Assembly: GCA_014529385.2 (NCBI GenBank)
Contig: CM043952.1
Coordinates: forward strand, 55,468,619 to 55,532,618
Reading direction: 5' to 3'
DNA from: Adiantum capillus-veneris
Taxonomy: Eukaryota > Streptophyta > Polypodiopsida > Polypodiales > Pteridaceae
DNA: 64,000 nt
How positions within the stretch are numbered: position 1 is the stretch's first letter; each line of letters starts with the position of its first letter. Shown in pieces: positions 21,411 through 33,840 of the stretch. The position numbers were made by a program, and so were the translations under genes. The notes beneath the pieces were generated by a model. It was not told the DNA's origin, ran no database searches, and saw nothing but the letters and a program-made list of their open reading frames with translations.

Positions 21411-23320
21411 ACAGCTCCAAGGATCCAGAGGTGCATTGGAACTCTCTTATAACTGGTTTTCTCCCATCATGGTGGCATACTTGTATCCACTGCTTGAGGT
21501 GACCACCGTTCCACATTCTGAAGAGAAGCCATCTCTATATCTCTCTCTATCACCTCTAAGTTACATTTCCATCTTAATTCTCATTACACCATCTGTATAT
21601 CTCTCTCTATATATAAAAATTCAGCACTTTAACCATGCTTAAACTCTTCAAATTAGAGGTTCTCATTAACCAAATCCTAATTTTCATTGTTGGTGATCAA
21701 CCTTGGTGACGACAGCGTAAAGAAGAGAAGAAGAAGAAGAGGGTCAATGGCCATTTTTTACAATCTTACACAAGGTAAAGTCCAAACTCCTTCAAGGCTT
21801 CACAATCACAAGGATTACCTCACTTCATTTGTCATCTTCCTTCAACCATTCAACTCATTCTACCCATTGTAAATATACCATTAAGCTTGTTGGTGATTAC
21901 TAACACTAACTACTAACTAATGACACACGGATCCATTGACATAACCTTAAAAGACCATTCACCTCAAGGCATATACATAGTAAAACATATCCCTCTCTCT
22001 CTCTCTCTCTAATTCTCTAGTTTCACCTTCATCTACCATCAATAATTCCTTCTCTTGACCCCATATCCATGACTCAAGCAAACAAAGAAGGCCCACCATA
22101 TTGTGATATTTAAAAAAATTATAATCTCGATTTGTTAGATTGTAAAATAGTATTAACAATAATCTTAATGAGGGGTGTCTAACCTATAAATAGACCCCTC
22201 TCCTTGAAGTAAATTATCTATAAGCTCTCACATAGCTCCCCAACACTATATGGGTGTAGCCACCACTTTGTGATCTTCACACCTGGTGTGAGATCCTAAC
22301 CACTATTGTACATGCTCTTCTATTTACAAGAAGTATGAGGTTTTGGTGCTTCAAAGGTGTGTTTTGGCTAAGAAGCTTTGTCCTTCCACTTATGAAACCT
22401 GCTTTGGCAAATACAAGGTCATTTATATCATACAATTGTGTCAATTAATCTTGTTGAGAAATCATTTAAGTGTATTTCATTGCCTAATTCTTGACCATTG
22501 TAAGAGGGTATTGTAGTAAGAAATGTCTCACAACCCTAAGACAAAGTGTGTGCAATACCAATGTTTAGCATTCACCAAGCATTGGTTTAGTTTTATGCAA
22601 ACTCTATGATAGGTCATAACAAAAAAAAACAATTTGTAAGTTGCACATTAGCTATTGCACAAACTCCATTCCATTGTCTCTCCCTTTGCTCTATATCATT
22701 CTTGCTCGATGCGTGTCTTTATGTGAGATTGTTTTTGTGTGTTTCTTGTGCCTCTTCCAGGTCTCGCGATAAAACTCTCTTATGACCTAGTTTGCATCCA
22801 TAATTAGGTGGAGTGAATTTTATTTGCGAGCTTCTAATTTCGTGCTTTTGTAATTGTTTCACTTTTTGAGCTTTTGCCATCATTTTATTAGCAAGAAAAC
22901 CACAAGGGTAGCTTGAATGGAGTCTATTAGCTTATGTGGGAAAAAACACCATAGATAGGAAATTTTATCAATTAGGTTTGACTCAAGGATTTTTTCCATA
23001 ATGTCCATGTGTGACACATAATTAAATTGGGAATTTTATCAAGTAGGTTTGGCTCACTGAGTTTTTTTCATAATATCCATGTGTGACACTAAATTGATGG
23101 TTTTGAGCACACTTTGTCTTTTTTTTTTTGTGAAAACAAATTGTTTTTCCAATTGTCAAGCTATGTGAAATGCTCATCAAAGGAAAAAACTCTTTGAGGT
23201 AGTATGGTTAGTTTTGATTTGTGTGTGAGAGAGAATTTGGTTGATGTGTTGAGGTTGATATATCAACAAAAAAATTTGAAACAAGGCTCAAGGTTGGATT
23301 AGGTGATGTAGATTTGGTTA
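21411..23320. other. No gene recognised; AT-rich stretch
   Basis: This stretch holds CT-rich low complexity (21530-21615, 21996-22012). A TATA-like motif CCTATAAATAG at 22180-22190, ahead of a CTCACATAGCTCCCC stretch, could be the promoter of an unrecognised solo LTR. A near repeat around GGAAATTTTATC...AGGTTTG occurs at 22960 and 23030. No coding similarity was seen on either strand. Confidence 0.5.
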
Positions 23321-23324
23321 GCAA

Positions 23325-23415
23325 GTCTCTCCTATGAGGATGTAATCCTAGGGGCACCATGGTTTGACCGCCTGGCTGCTGCTGCCGATGTTAAATTTCC
23401 TGAAAGGAGATAGCT
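23325..23415 (+). pseudogene. Chromoviral protease scrap
   Basis: The plus strand reads EDVILGAPWFDRLAAAADVK then FPER. Chromovirus B has HEDVILGAPWFDCMDANVKF at about 34.1 kb. The match covers only the second protease motif (ILGxPWF) and is flanked by stops. A weaker echo (APWFDAYR) occurs at about 24550. Confidence 0.7.
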
Positions 23416-24794
23416 ACCATAAGTTTCAATTATATCTCTCAATAATGTGTGACTTCTTGATGGAAAGTTTCAAGAGCTAAGAGAAGGAAGGGATCAAAGA
23501 GAGAGAAGAAAAGAGAACTCAAGTTGTAGTTCCTTTAGACATGAAGCCAAGCATGGCTAGGTTATAGGGCTCCTTTGGAATTGACCCTATAACCCTAGTC
23601 TATGCTTCATATGGCATGAGGCAAACCAATGCTAAGATTTAAGCAAGTTAAGGTATTGGACATCAAGGTATAAGGCATAATAATGTGACAAAGACACAAA
23701 GGAAGAAGGTGGAATCTAAGAGAGCCTTCTTTGTTGAAAACAAGCCAGTGAAGATATTGAACTACTTGTTAGTGAGACTAATAGAGTAGCAAAAGAGATG
23801 TAGTATCAATATGTCTATGGTTGGGAAGGTACTCTTGTGCCTGTTGAGATTCATAGCTATATCAAGATGAAAAATAAAGTCTCTTTCTTCACTTAAAGGA
23901 GAAAGACTGGAAAATCAAAGTGACATATTGGTATTGTGACGGGTAAGTTTGGAGTTTCCCATGTAGAGGGCCTAATATGTGGTGGGAGATTAGGGTGCCT
24001 TTTTGGGACTGATCCCAAGTCTATTACTAATCTAAGTGGGTAATTAGGCTCATACAAGAACATGCCCAAAGACAACATTATGTTGGGATAAGAATGCAGC
24101 ATTTGCTAGAAGTAAATTAGTTCTAAAAGGAAAGGGGTAGTCCACAAGTTTAAAAAGGCATTCCAATAGGCTAGAATATGAAAAGTTTGAGCACTAGAGA
24201 CAACAAGGGTTATAAGAATAGGGTTATGCCAAGCCAGTAAATTTGGGTTATCATGGATAAAACAAGGGACTATCCTAGGAATGCACAAATAACTTAGGTG
24301 TAGGGTGTATGACCATTGTCCCGGGATGAGATCACATAATGGTGAAAGGTATTGAACCATTTCCTAGAGACCTAAAATCAACAAAGGGGGTAAGAGATAT
24401 AAAGAAGCACACATAAACCTTCCAAAGGTTGATGAATCGGGTAGGGGCTCTTAAAGGATCTTTTAAAACATAGTCTCTTGAAGGGTCTCTGCATTTGTAG
24501 GTGTCTTAAAAAGCAAAGGGTTAGGAGGGATCTATTATAGCATTGGATGGTGGCACCATGGTTTGACGCATACAGATTTGTGGGATGCAAATAGCTAAGG
24601 GTAAGGCATTGGAGGACATGGAGATTTGTTAAAAGAATTAATCATGGCTTAAGCACTTAATTTTGGTTGGTGAAAGAATTTCATGGGGCAATAAAGGTTC
24701 TACCAACTAGTTCGCATAGTGGGATGTTATGTAGAATATAAAGTTGAGTACACTAAGAAAAGAAATCACGATTCTAGACGTTATCTATTGTTGC

Positions 24795-25240
24795 TTATTG
24801 GGAATATCTTCCTAGATGAGGAGTCCAAGAGACTTTGTCTAGTGAGAAACCCTCACTTTGCATCTGGTTAAAACAACCTAAAGCTTCCTTGCCATGGCCA
24901 TGTTTGGCATAACTTGCAATCAATGCCTCCCAGAGGCCTTCATGCTTAGTATAGAAATAACCTTAAGATTTTCAAATGAAAACTAATCATGTGAATTCTG
25001 CATACTATTGCATCCAGGTCGATTCATGCGTAAATTTTGAGCCACATGCCTATTAGAATAGATGAAACATTGAGACAAGTTGTTTCAAGGATGACATCCC
25101 TATAGACCCCTTCTATGATACCAAGAATTTTTGTGGAAAGGAAGTGAAGGGAAAATTCTAGCATTGCCTTAGCATCGGGGCTGAAATCTTGCAGACAAGA
25201 AAGACGAGTACATCCATGTGTATTCCAAACATACCCTGTA
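24795..25240 (-). pseudogene. Pentatricopeptide-repeat (PPR) protein fragment
   Basis: From about 24940 to 24795 the minus strand reads LWEALIASYAKHGHGKEALG then CFNQMQSEGFSLDKVSW, ending at a TAA at 24795-24797. This is a full plant PPR motif of the WNALIAGYAxxGxGxEAL type. Upstream (25200-25020) another frame reads LQDFSPDAKAMLEFSL and, after about 35 residues, a weakly PPR-like stretch. PPR proteins bind organellar RNA; here only one to three decayed repeats remain. It is the only piece that clearly derives from a host gene family other than the kinase-like scraps. Confidence 0.7.
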
Positions 25241-25867
25241 AATTATATTCTATCATTTATTCAAGCATGTATTTTCGTTTTATGTAAGCTTATGTTGTTG
25301 TATGACCATAGATGAACACCTATATATTGCATACCTTGCAATCAATGTGTTCGTCATCTCTTGCAACCAATGTTTGTAAGATAATGTCTATTAGGAACAA
25401 AGAGATCAAACAAAACATTGCAAGAACAAAGGACATTATGTAAAAGCATCACAAGAACACAAGCATCTTGCCTCCCTTCTTTTGATACCCTTGAATCTCA
25501 TCACGTCTTGACAAATTTCTTGTTAATAGTCTTGTTTCCATAAGGTACATGAAACTTCAGTTGAACTCTGAGCTTCAGGTATGAGTATCCAAGTGCATAA
25601 TTATACCTCTACAAGGAAAACCATTCCTTCTCCTTTTACTCTCTCACACTTTCCATCCTAGCATGTCATGAGGCTCCGAGTAAAGAGTAGTAGGGGCTTC
25701 AACGGTGAGGCTTGAAGGTATCCTGTATAAGAGCAACATCAATGTGGGGAAGAGGGGGAGAGAGAGAGATACCTTGGGCTTCATACAAGAAACCAACACT
25801 TTTCTCCTTCTTTGATTATGCCTTCAATTTCTATCTCTGTGCACTCAATTTCTTGTAGAGACTTCTA

Positions 25868-26640
25868 GTTGTCCATGCGTGTGGACAGTCATGCTGGGTT
25901 AAAAAGGTCTTCAGTTTTTCTTATAGGACTAAAAGTTTCTTAACACAAAATCTTGTTGGTCGCATGTGCACGCATGGACCATCTTGCTGGGTTGAACAAG
26001 GTTTTTGCCAATGTGATGTAAGGGCATTAGTTATTTCTAAAATTTGCCTAACACAAAAGCTGTTGGTTGTCCGCACGCACAGATGATCGTACTGGGTTGA
26101 TGACATTTTTGTAAGTGATGCCAAGGCTTTTTTTTTTGTAGGACTAAAATTTGCCTAACACAAGTTGGTTGTCCGCGTGCATGCAGACGATTGTGTTTCT
26201 CTTGAGATGATGTTCTCTAACCTTATTCTTGAGATCAATTCAATACTTGGATAGTCAGACTCTACAAAAGTATGAGGTATTTATGAGGGTCTACATCTAA
26301 AATACCTCATATTTGCCCGTGAAAATCAAGGTTTGATGAAGAAGAGATTTGTCAATATTAATCAAAAAATCTTATACTTAGAGCCACATATGTGAGCATA
26401 GGTTTGCAAGATTTATCAATGCAATTTTTATCTAGTTTCCAACTCCTCTCCCTTTTTCTCAAACATTTTTGTTGAGAATGTGATTGTGGCCAATGAAAAT
26501 CTTTGGAAAGAAAAATGGGGACGCATGAGCCCCTTGATCATCTGCACTCACGCGGATGATAGGAGAGCTCCCACACCCCTCTTTTTCCATAACTTAGTAA
26601 GAGCCACCTGATTATCCACGTGCACACAAATGATCGGGGA
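25868..26640. repeat. Minisatellite with imperfect GC-rich palindromes
   Basis: Six copies of a motif resembling GTCCGCGTGCACGCGGAC occur near 25870, 25957, 26064, 26167, 26535 and 26609. The first four are about 90-105 bp apart and share flanks GCTGGGTTGA and AAATTTGCCTAACACAA. The last two have the flank GATGAT...GGGGAGCTC. They stand out in a surrounding AT-rich sequence. No element ends were found around them. Confidence 0.75.
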
Positions 26641-26649
26641 GCTCTTGCC

Positions 26650-29085
26650 CCTCTTTTTTGTATTTATGATACTTTTTTGATCATAGGCTAAATTTGTTCA
26701 AATTGATGATAATTAGGCCAAAATTTGATGATACAAAGACTTAATTTTGTTGATACATAGACTAGATTTAATCAAACGGATAATAATTTGACCCAATCTT
26801 GATGATATTTGTGCTTAATTTGACTATTATATAATGATAAATAAGTGGGAGATGGACTCCTCTGCAAATTTACATATGGTACAAAGCCCATCATTTATAC
26901 CAACCTCTTTTTATTGATAAAACTATTGATAGATGAATTTTGGTAGACATGCAAGAGACTTAGGTTGCACCCTCTCCAACTAGTTTACACAAATGGCTTT
27001 AGAATTTTAACCATGTTTAAAAGCACTTCTAGAATAGATATGAAATGCTTTAATAATTTCATTTACTACCTTTCCGTATAGATGTCTTTCCACAAATTGA
27101 CAACTTTTTTGAAGCAAGTATATAATCTTCTATCCCTATTACACAATCTAAAAGTTTCATAATAAACAATATATAAAGCATCCAACATAGAAAAGCTATT
27201 ATCATTTCTTATCGCTCGACAAATTTGCAAATTGCCGCTCCTCTTTAATAGTGTTATGCATTTTAAAAATAAGCAGTGAACCAACGGGTTCAATCCTAGG
27301 CTAGGGGGAAGGATGATCTCATTGAGAGAAAGGTCTTATCAAGATCTATTTTCCTACACATAGAAAGATCAATGCCTTTCTGTTATGATAGGCTAGGCGG
27401 AAGGATAATCTCATTGAGAGAAAGGTCTTACCAAGATCTATATTCCTACACATAGGAAGATCAATGCCTCTCTATTATGAGAAGAACCCAATATTTAAGG
27501 AAGTCTCTAACCAAAGATGCTTTGATACTTTGCTACTTTTTAACATGAAACAAAATATTAGACATAACAAGAGGTAATTATTAAGCACACAAAGTGTAGA
27601 AGATAAAGTAGATTGATAATTTCTTGAGGAAAAATATTTTGTTCTAAGTTTTTCATGGACTCAATGCCTTGGAGCCCATGGAATCACTAAAAGCTTGAAA
27701 TTTGACCCTCTAGGATATAATTGCAACGTATATCTTGTACTACCCTTGGGGTGAAACCAATTGAAACATTGTAGCTAGTTTTGCGGTGGTTGATTACTGA
27801 TAAACTTGCCTGAGAGAAATTAATATTCAAGCATTTTTAATAGAAGACATATCATCTCTGATCCACGAGTTGGTATCTGGCAACAAATTGTTGTATGAAT
27901 AAATCCTTACCTTCCCCAAGAATCTAAAGTAAAGGGCCAAAATAAAAAACTTGTCTCATTGACCTTTTGTGAGGAGGATGGACTCTAAAAGTTCAACATG
28001 AATTGCAACTTTAGAATATGCATTACCAAATAAAATATGCACAAATACAACAAGCATTTTTCCAAAGCCCATATCTACCAAAAAACTGCAAAACGCATTC
28101 TCATTTCATTCTTTTGGGTTTATCAAAATTTATCACCTCCTATCTTGATCTCATGTAAGAATATGAAATCTAGCAGGTAGGCAGTGTTATTAAGCCATTT
28201 CTTAATGCATAAATTGCTTAAAGAATCATTCAATCCTTTATAGTCAAGGGAAAGTGTTGACACTTTGGATGCTTCATTTCTTAAAGTTTTTGGGAGGTTT
28301 TTCTAGAGAGACTAATCCTCTATTAGGACCTTTGAATTTCTCCTTGTTTCTCTATGACTTGCTTCCTTATGGCACATTGATAGATAGAGAAGCAGAGATC
28401 TTGAGTGCTTGCAAGCACGCGTCCACGTGCACACACACACACACACACAATAACTTCTTCGTCTTTCTCTTTACTAGCTCAAATAAGAAGCTTACAATGC
28501 TTGAAACCATTTCTCCCTCACTTTTAGAGGAGCCTAGATCTAATGAGAAGCCTTTAGATTTTCCTTGAGGACTGTTAAAAGCTTGGAGATTTAGGGTCTA
28601 TTGTGCAGGAGGTAGGGGTATTCTTAGCCCAACTAAATTTTGTCTAACATCAGGTCTCTATGTAGTATCAAGGGTTTAAAATAAACACTGATTAGCAAGA
28701 GGAGCAAGTAAGGATTCTGAACGGGGAGTGTCCCATTTTCGTATTTGCAACAAAAATAATAATTAGATTAATTTCCCTTACATAACGAGTTATCATTTAT
28801 ATGCACATTGAGTTTTTATTTTAAATTCTCCTAGCATTTTCCTTAAACTCTATCATGCTAGGCCCACAAATTTAACAGTTAAAGACCATATCATCAAACA
28901 TAGAGGACTTTGGCAAAAAACATGTGTGTGTGTGTGTCTTATTTATACGTGGTTAGTTTCTGCTATAAAGATGAGTAACTTGTGGTATAGTATAATAGGA
29001 CTTATATATGAAAATTCTTAAAGTCAAAAAGAATGTAGTATTCCATATATTTTGTTTAGCACAATTTGAAAGATTGTTGAATAGT
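26650..29085. other. No gene recognised; AT-rich stretch with small repeats
   Basis: It contains the 92-bp tandem duplication at 27297-27480, a (CA)n run at 28432-28449 and a (TG)n run at 28923-28937. A 104-residue ORF at 28254-28568 crosses the CA run and resembles no known protein. Otherwise nothing was recognised. Confidence 0.5.
27297..27480 (+). repeat. 92-bp tandem duplication
   Basis: TAGGCTAGGGGGAAGGATGA starts copy one (27297) and TAGGCTAGGCGGAAGGATAA starts copy two (27389). The two copies are about 90% identical and end near TATTATGA. Confidence 0.95.
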
Positions 29086-29090
29086 CTATT
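29086..29090 (+). repeat. Target-site duplication of chromovirus B, left copy
   Basis: CTATT here and at 37977-37981, immediately outside the two LTRs. Confidence 0.9.
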
Positions 29091-30273
29091 TGTAACATTT
29101 AATGGTCTAGTAACTTGTGTGTAGCGGAAAATAGCATGAACATAGTGAGAATTTCATTAGAATAGCTTCCTAATGAGAATAACAAGAGTGCTTGGGTGGA
29201 GAAAGCAACAAAAAGCATAACACCTAGTTAGATAGCATGAACAATACTTCAAAAGAGAGAGAAATTAAGCAATTGACAACAGTTGAGGACCGGATTTGCA
29301 TGGAGCCGGTCCCCCCTCCAAAAGGCTTTGTATTATGGTTTCTCCCATCAAGAGAGACATTTTACAATACAATTCTTTGTGTTCCTTCAAGACTAGCTAG
29401 TGCAATGAAGATGGAAACTTCATGCACTAAGCAAACACAACATCAATTCCCTCACGGTCTCAGACCCAAGACCTCACACACCTTTGCGATGGTGAGAGCT
29501 AACAGGGTATGAGCGTAGATTGAGAGGAAGAAGGAGTATTCTTACGAGAAAGATATACATCTCCTCACATAATCACTCATATTAGCACAGCTTAGCTTAG
29601 TAATTAGCATGGAAGAGGAGATGAGCATGCATTGAAGCTTGGCTCTTGGTTGGATTTTCATTACAAAGCCAAGAGTTCTTTGTGTAGGCCTCCCTTCTCA
29701 CAAGCTTGGAGTAGGTGGTAAGGTTTCCATTAAAGCTTGAGAAGGAGAGAGAGTCTTCTTTGCTTCCCACATGAGACTGTGTGAGTGTGTGTGTGATAAT
29801 GCCTTGCAAAAACCAGTCCCCCTCTCCCTCTTGGTCCACCCCCTTTGCTAAATGCTCATGCTACAACCCTATTGGACCTCCCTAGACCTAGCCAATGGAA
29901 ATTAAGCAGCATAAGTGATAGCCTTCTCTAACATGTGTTCCCCTTTCCCCTTTTGTGAGAGCTTTAGGTAATTATTTAATTCAATTAAACTCTCATTGGA
30001 CCCCTTTGCCTCCTGGCCAATAGGAATCAAGCAAGCCATTGGGCTGCTGAATGCTCATTGGACCCCTTGGGAGACTGCCCAATAGTCTTCTAAAGAGCTT
30101 AATTCTTATTGGTTCTTTTATTAAGTGTTTTTAAATTAATTAAACTAGGTTTAATCTAGCTTGATTCTCATTGGTCCACCTCCAAGGCTATCCAATAGGA
30201 ATTAGGTACACCTTGTGGGCATCTGGGCTAGGGAGCTGACATGTGTCCCTCATTCCCTTTGTGTAAAGGGAGC

Positions 30274-30340
<67 letters not shown>

Positions 30341-30702
30341 TTTCTCTCCCATTTCCTACTTCTAGGGCTCGCCCCCTCCTATGTAGGGATGGTTGAAGAC
30401 TTTTGGGACACACACAAAGCATCCAATTTCCCTAATGTTTTGGCCTTTGGATAGAACCTTAGAATTTTGAAGGTCTTAATGGGTTGAACCTTAGGGTCGT
30501 TTAAGCCCATTGGTGCACATTGATCTTTTGCAAATGGTCCCCCTTTTGGATCCCTATTTTCCCTCCTTTCGATCCCTACTGTGGCTAGTCTGCTAGCTTA
30601 ACCAATATTGTAGCTTTTTCTCCCTTAGCACTTTCTTATATTAAATGATCAGTTTAACATGAGAAAATCATTTAGGAGAATTAGATATTGATTATTATGA
30701 TA
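29091..30702 (-). repeat. Chromovirus B 3' LTR
   Basis: On the plus strand it starts TGTAACATTTAATGG and ends ATTATTATGATA, where the other LTR ends ATTATTATGACA. The inner end is mutated from CA to TA. A (TG)n run of about 64 bp lies at 30275-30338. Alignment with 36344-37976 by eye shows high similarity with scattered substitutions and small indels. Confidence 0.93.
30275..30338 (+). repeat. (TG)n microsatellite in the 3' LTR
   Basis: A pure TG run. The counterpart in the 5' LTR (37531-37595) has interruptions (TATG, TTTG). Confidence 0.98.
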
Positions 30703-30717
30703 TTACCTCTCTCTTGA
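30703..30717 (-). other. Chromovirus B polypurine tract
   Basis: The minus strand reads CAAGAGAGAGGTAA right before the 3' LTR. The same tract precedes the chromovirus A LTR at about 12580. Confidence 0.75.
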
Positions 30718-31079
30718 AATTATAGTCGTCCTCGACTATGGGGAGATAAGATAAATCATATTCATTATTCCTTTTTCCTAGCAGGTAGAGGATCTGTATG
30801 TTACCCTACGACATCGTTCATGAATAGATGACTAGTCCATTTGGTGCTTGAGAGTTTAAGCTGCCGCAAGCATGTTTGCACATTAGTCCTATCAATCTTC
30901 CATAGTAGAGTGACAAGCTGTACTTGGTGTTTGGGAGACGTCGTCTTCGCAAACTTGATCTAAGCATTCATACTACTTCATTTTTGTGCACAATAAAGAA
31001 AAAGAGAGTCTTATAAGACAAAAACTTTGTTCATTTTTAACATTTGTACATTTGCTTACTCTAGGGAAGCATTGTAAGC

Positions 31080-31373
31080 ATTGACAAGATTTAGGTTATC
31101 CTTTAATTGTATGACTTGCATCCATCTAGCATCTTCGAAAGGATAATTTTTAAATTTAATAAGATATCATTAGATAGTCTTACCGCCTCTTAGTACCTTG
31201 TCTTCATGTCGGAGAATGGAGTCGGGCTGCAGCACCTCTTCTTGGTCCTCGATCTCCGGTGGGTCTTCAATAGTTGATTCTTGAGGTGGCTCTCCTTTGT
31301 AAGGCTTTAGTAGGCTCACATGGAAAGCATTGGGAATGAGCCAATGGTTGGGCAACTTGAGTTGATAGGCCAT
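31080..31373 (-). pseudogene. Chromovirus B integrase tail and chromodomain
   Basis: QLKLPNHWLIPNAFHVSLLK marks the conserved segment before the chromodomain. RHEDKVLRGGKTI follows, then two stops near 31167, then YLIKFKNYPFEDARWMQV (31160-31100), which has the aromatic and charged pattern of a chromodomain C-terminus. Chromodomains steer integration toward modified chromatin in the family. The stops show this one is dead. Confidence 0.8.
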
Positions 31374-31420
31374 CTCATTGATTGGCCTAAGAATTTGGAA
31401 GGGACCATAATACCTCTTTG

Positions 31421-32611
31421 CTACTTAGCATAGTACTTTTGATGTCCCGTAGGATTCTTACTTGTCGTGTGCCTTAATCGAACCTTGGGAAATTTGAGTA
31501 AGACCCAATCATTTTCTTTAACGGCTTGGGCTCTTCTGTGCTTGTCAACAACAGCCTTTTTCCTTTGCTGTGAGATAGAGATAGCATCCTTAATCTTTTG
31601 GAAAGATTCTTGTAGGTCTCGGCCAAAATAATCTGCAGCGAAGATCTTCCCGTGTACCTTAAGTAGCAAGGGACTTTTCGATCTTCCCTCAATTACCTCA
31701 AAAGGTGCTTTTCTGGTGGAAGTATGTAGAGTGTTATTGTAGGCATACTCCACTAAGGGTAATTACTTCTCCCATTGGGATCTTTGATCTACTTCCGTTA
31801 CATAAGCTTTTAGTAGATCGAAGATTGTTAGGTTAGCTATTTCACTTTGGCCATCCGTTTGCGGGTGATAGGCCGTAGAGAAGTTTAGCCTTGTTCCTAA
31901 ATTCTCAAAGAGACCCTTCCAAAAAATTAATGGTCATTCTAGGATCTCTATTCGACACTATGGACATTGGCAAGCCATGGTACTTGAATATTTGTGAAAT
32001 GAAGAGGGTTGCCATTTGATGGGCTTTGGTAGTCTTTTGACAAGGTATAAAATGAGCTTGTTTACTGAACCTGTCTACTATCGTCCATATTCCCGTATTC
32101 CCATGGATAGAATTAGGCAATCCAAAGACAAAATCCATGGATATGCTCTCCCATGGTGAATTTGGGATGGCAAAGGTTGAAGCAATCCAGGTTGCTTCCC
32201 TCTATCAAAATTTGTCTTTTGGCATACCACACATTTAGAAACATAATCTTGTATGTTTTCTTTCACGGTAGGCCAATAGAAATATGTTTCAATCGCCTTT
32301 AAGGTAGAATGAATCCCTCTATGCCCCGCATGAGGAGGAGCATGAGATTCATACATTACTTTCTCACGTAGTGAGCTAGTAACACATAGTCTATTGCCAT
32401 AGAGAAGATAAACATCTTGTAAGGTAAATGGTTCCTCTTTCTTCCCTAATGCAAGGGCTGAAATCACATCTCTAAAATTGGGATCAGTAGCATACTCATC
32501 TATCATATAAGATAAATCATTGTGAGTTGCTATGGAAGCCACATTCACTCTCGACCATCTTGAGAGTGCATTGGCTACTTGATTATGCTTGCCACCCAGC
32601 AATGTGAGCAA
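31421..32611 (-). pseudogene. Chromovirus B integrase
   Basis: The H2C2 finger has HAGHRGIHSTLKA then CVVCQKT (about 32340-32230). The catalytic core begins MDFVFGLPNSIHGNTGIWTI (32138) with VDRFSKQAHF and a second Asp in SNRDPRM (about 31945). The third catalytic region lies in the gap 31905-31753, where YHPQ-like sequence is frame-broken. EYAYNNTLHTSTRKAPFEV follows at 31750. At least three frame changes occur. A single H2C2 module is present, unlike gypsy 2. Confidence 0.88.
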
Positions 32612-32880
32612 TATGAAAATGAAATTGCAAAAGGAAATTTGCCTACCTCATTTGTTTGTCGGAGAGCTTGGTCTGCGTCATGAAGTACTTCAGACTTTGG
32701 TGATCCGTTTGCAAAATGAAAGGAGTCCCCAATAAATAGTGCTTCCATGAGTCTAAGGCATGTAGAACTGCGAGGAGCTCCTTTTCATATATGCCTTCGA
32801 CTTTCATAGCCTATGGTGTGCCCTTCTTGAAGAAAAACACCTCCATGGAAATCATCACAAGCATCGCATTGCACCTCAAA
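32560..32880 (-). pseudogene. Chromovirus B RNase H
   Basis: CDAC at about 32870 is the start of the gypsy RNase H (TDAS-type) domain. It is followed across stops by QEGHT, then HDADQALRQTNEVG (about 32680) and finally NQVANALSRW (32590), the typical end before integrase. It is heavily interrupted. Confidence 0.7.
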
Positions 32881-33840
32881 TGGCTTTGAGAGATTCGGTA
32901 GTGTAAGCACAGGCTAAAGAGATAAGATTTTCTTTAAGATTTTTGAAAGCATTGTTCTCCTTGGCAGACCATGTGTACCTAACTTTTTTCTTTGTTAGGT
33001 CATGTAATGGTCCTGTTATTAGTGAGAACTTTTCTATGAAGCGTCTATAGTATGCGCACATACCTATAAAGCTTCTTAATTCATGAAGATTCCTTGGTTT
33101 AGGCCATCCTTTTATTACCTCTAACTTTGATAGATCCATTTGGATGCCATCCTGAGAGATAATGTGACCCAAATACTGAATCTTTTGCAAGAAAATTCAC
33201 TTTTCTTTTTAGTAACATAAAGCTTATTCTCTCTTAAAACTTGAAATATTACCTGGAGGTGTTGCTTGTGTTCATCTAATGAATTAGAGTAGATGATGAT
33301 ATCATCAAAGAACACTCCAGTAAAGGTTCGGTGAGGCCTGAATAGCTTCTCCATCAAGCGTTTGAATGTGGTTGTTGCATTGGTCAAGCCAAAAGGCATG
33401 ACAATGTATTCGTAAAGACGAAACATAGTGCAAAATGCGGTCTTCACAATGTCTTGATCAACTATCCTTGTTTGATCATAGCCACTTTTTAGGTCAATCC
33501 TACTCAAGTAGGTGGACCCTTGTAGCTTATCAAATAGGTCTTCTACCCGTGGACGAGAAACCTATTCTTGATAGTGATCCTATTTAGTGCTCTATAGTCG
33601 ACACACATACAATATGTGACATATTTCTTTTGCACTAGTAGCACAGGAGAACAAAATGGAGATGAGCTAGGCCTAACCATGCCCTTCTCAACTAACTCAT
33701 GCACTTGCCACATAATCTCCTCTTGTTGAGCTTGAGAAACTCTATGAGGAGGTTTGTTAGGCGGTGAACTTCTTGGAAGAAGTTCAATTGCATGGTCGTC
33801 ATTGCCTCATTTAGGAGGTAGCTCACAAGGGATGTCATCA
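32876..33840 (-). pseudogene. Chromovirus B reverse transcriptase
   Basis: Starting near 33820 the motifs run DDHAIELLPRSSPPNKPP, VEKGMVRPSS, RIDLKSGYDQTRIVDQDI (33500), YIVMPFGLTNATTTF and VFFDDIIIYS (about 33310, the catalytic x-DD box). The thumb follows with IQYLGHIISQDGIQMD (33185) and RSFIGMCAYYRRFIEKFSLI (33080). Frameshifts near 33190 and 33540 split it. The catalytic Asp pair is intact. Confidence 0.9.

Noticed and set aside
27066-27293. 75-residue minus ORF
   Set aside because: No recognisable motif, AT-rich composition, and length within chance expectation.
29440-29520. Possible tRNA-derived SINE inside the chromovirus LTR (GGTCTTGGGTCTGAGACC resembles a B box)
   Set aside because: The A-box-like sequence does not lie in a compatible orientation, and the segment is present in both LTRs at the same place, so it is ordinary LTR sequence.
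30215-30454. Paired ORFs on both strands over the TG run (poly Val/Cys and poly Thr/His)
   Set aside because: They are pure translations of the microsatellite inside an LTR.
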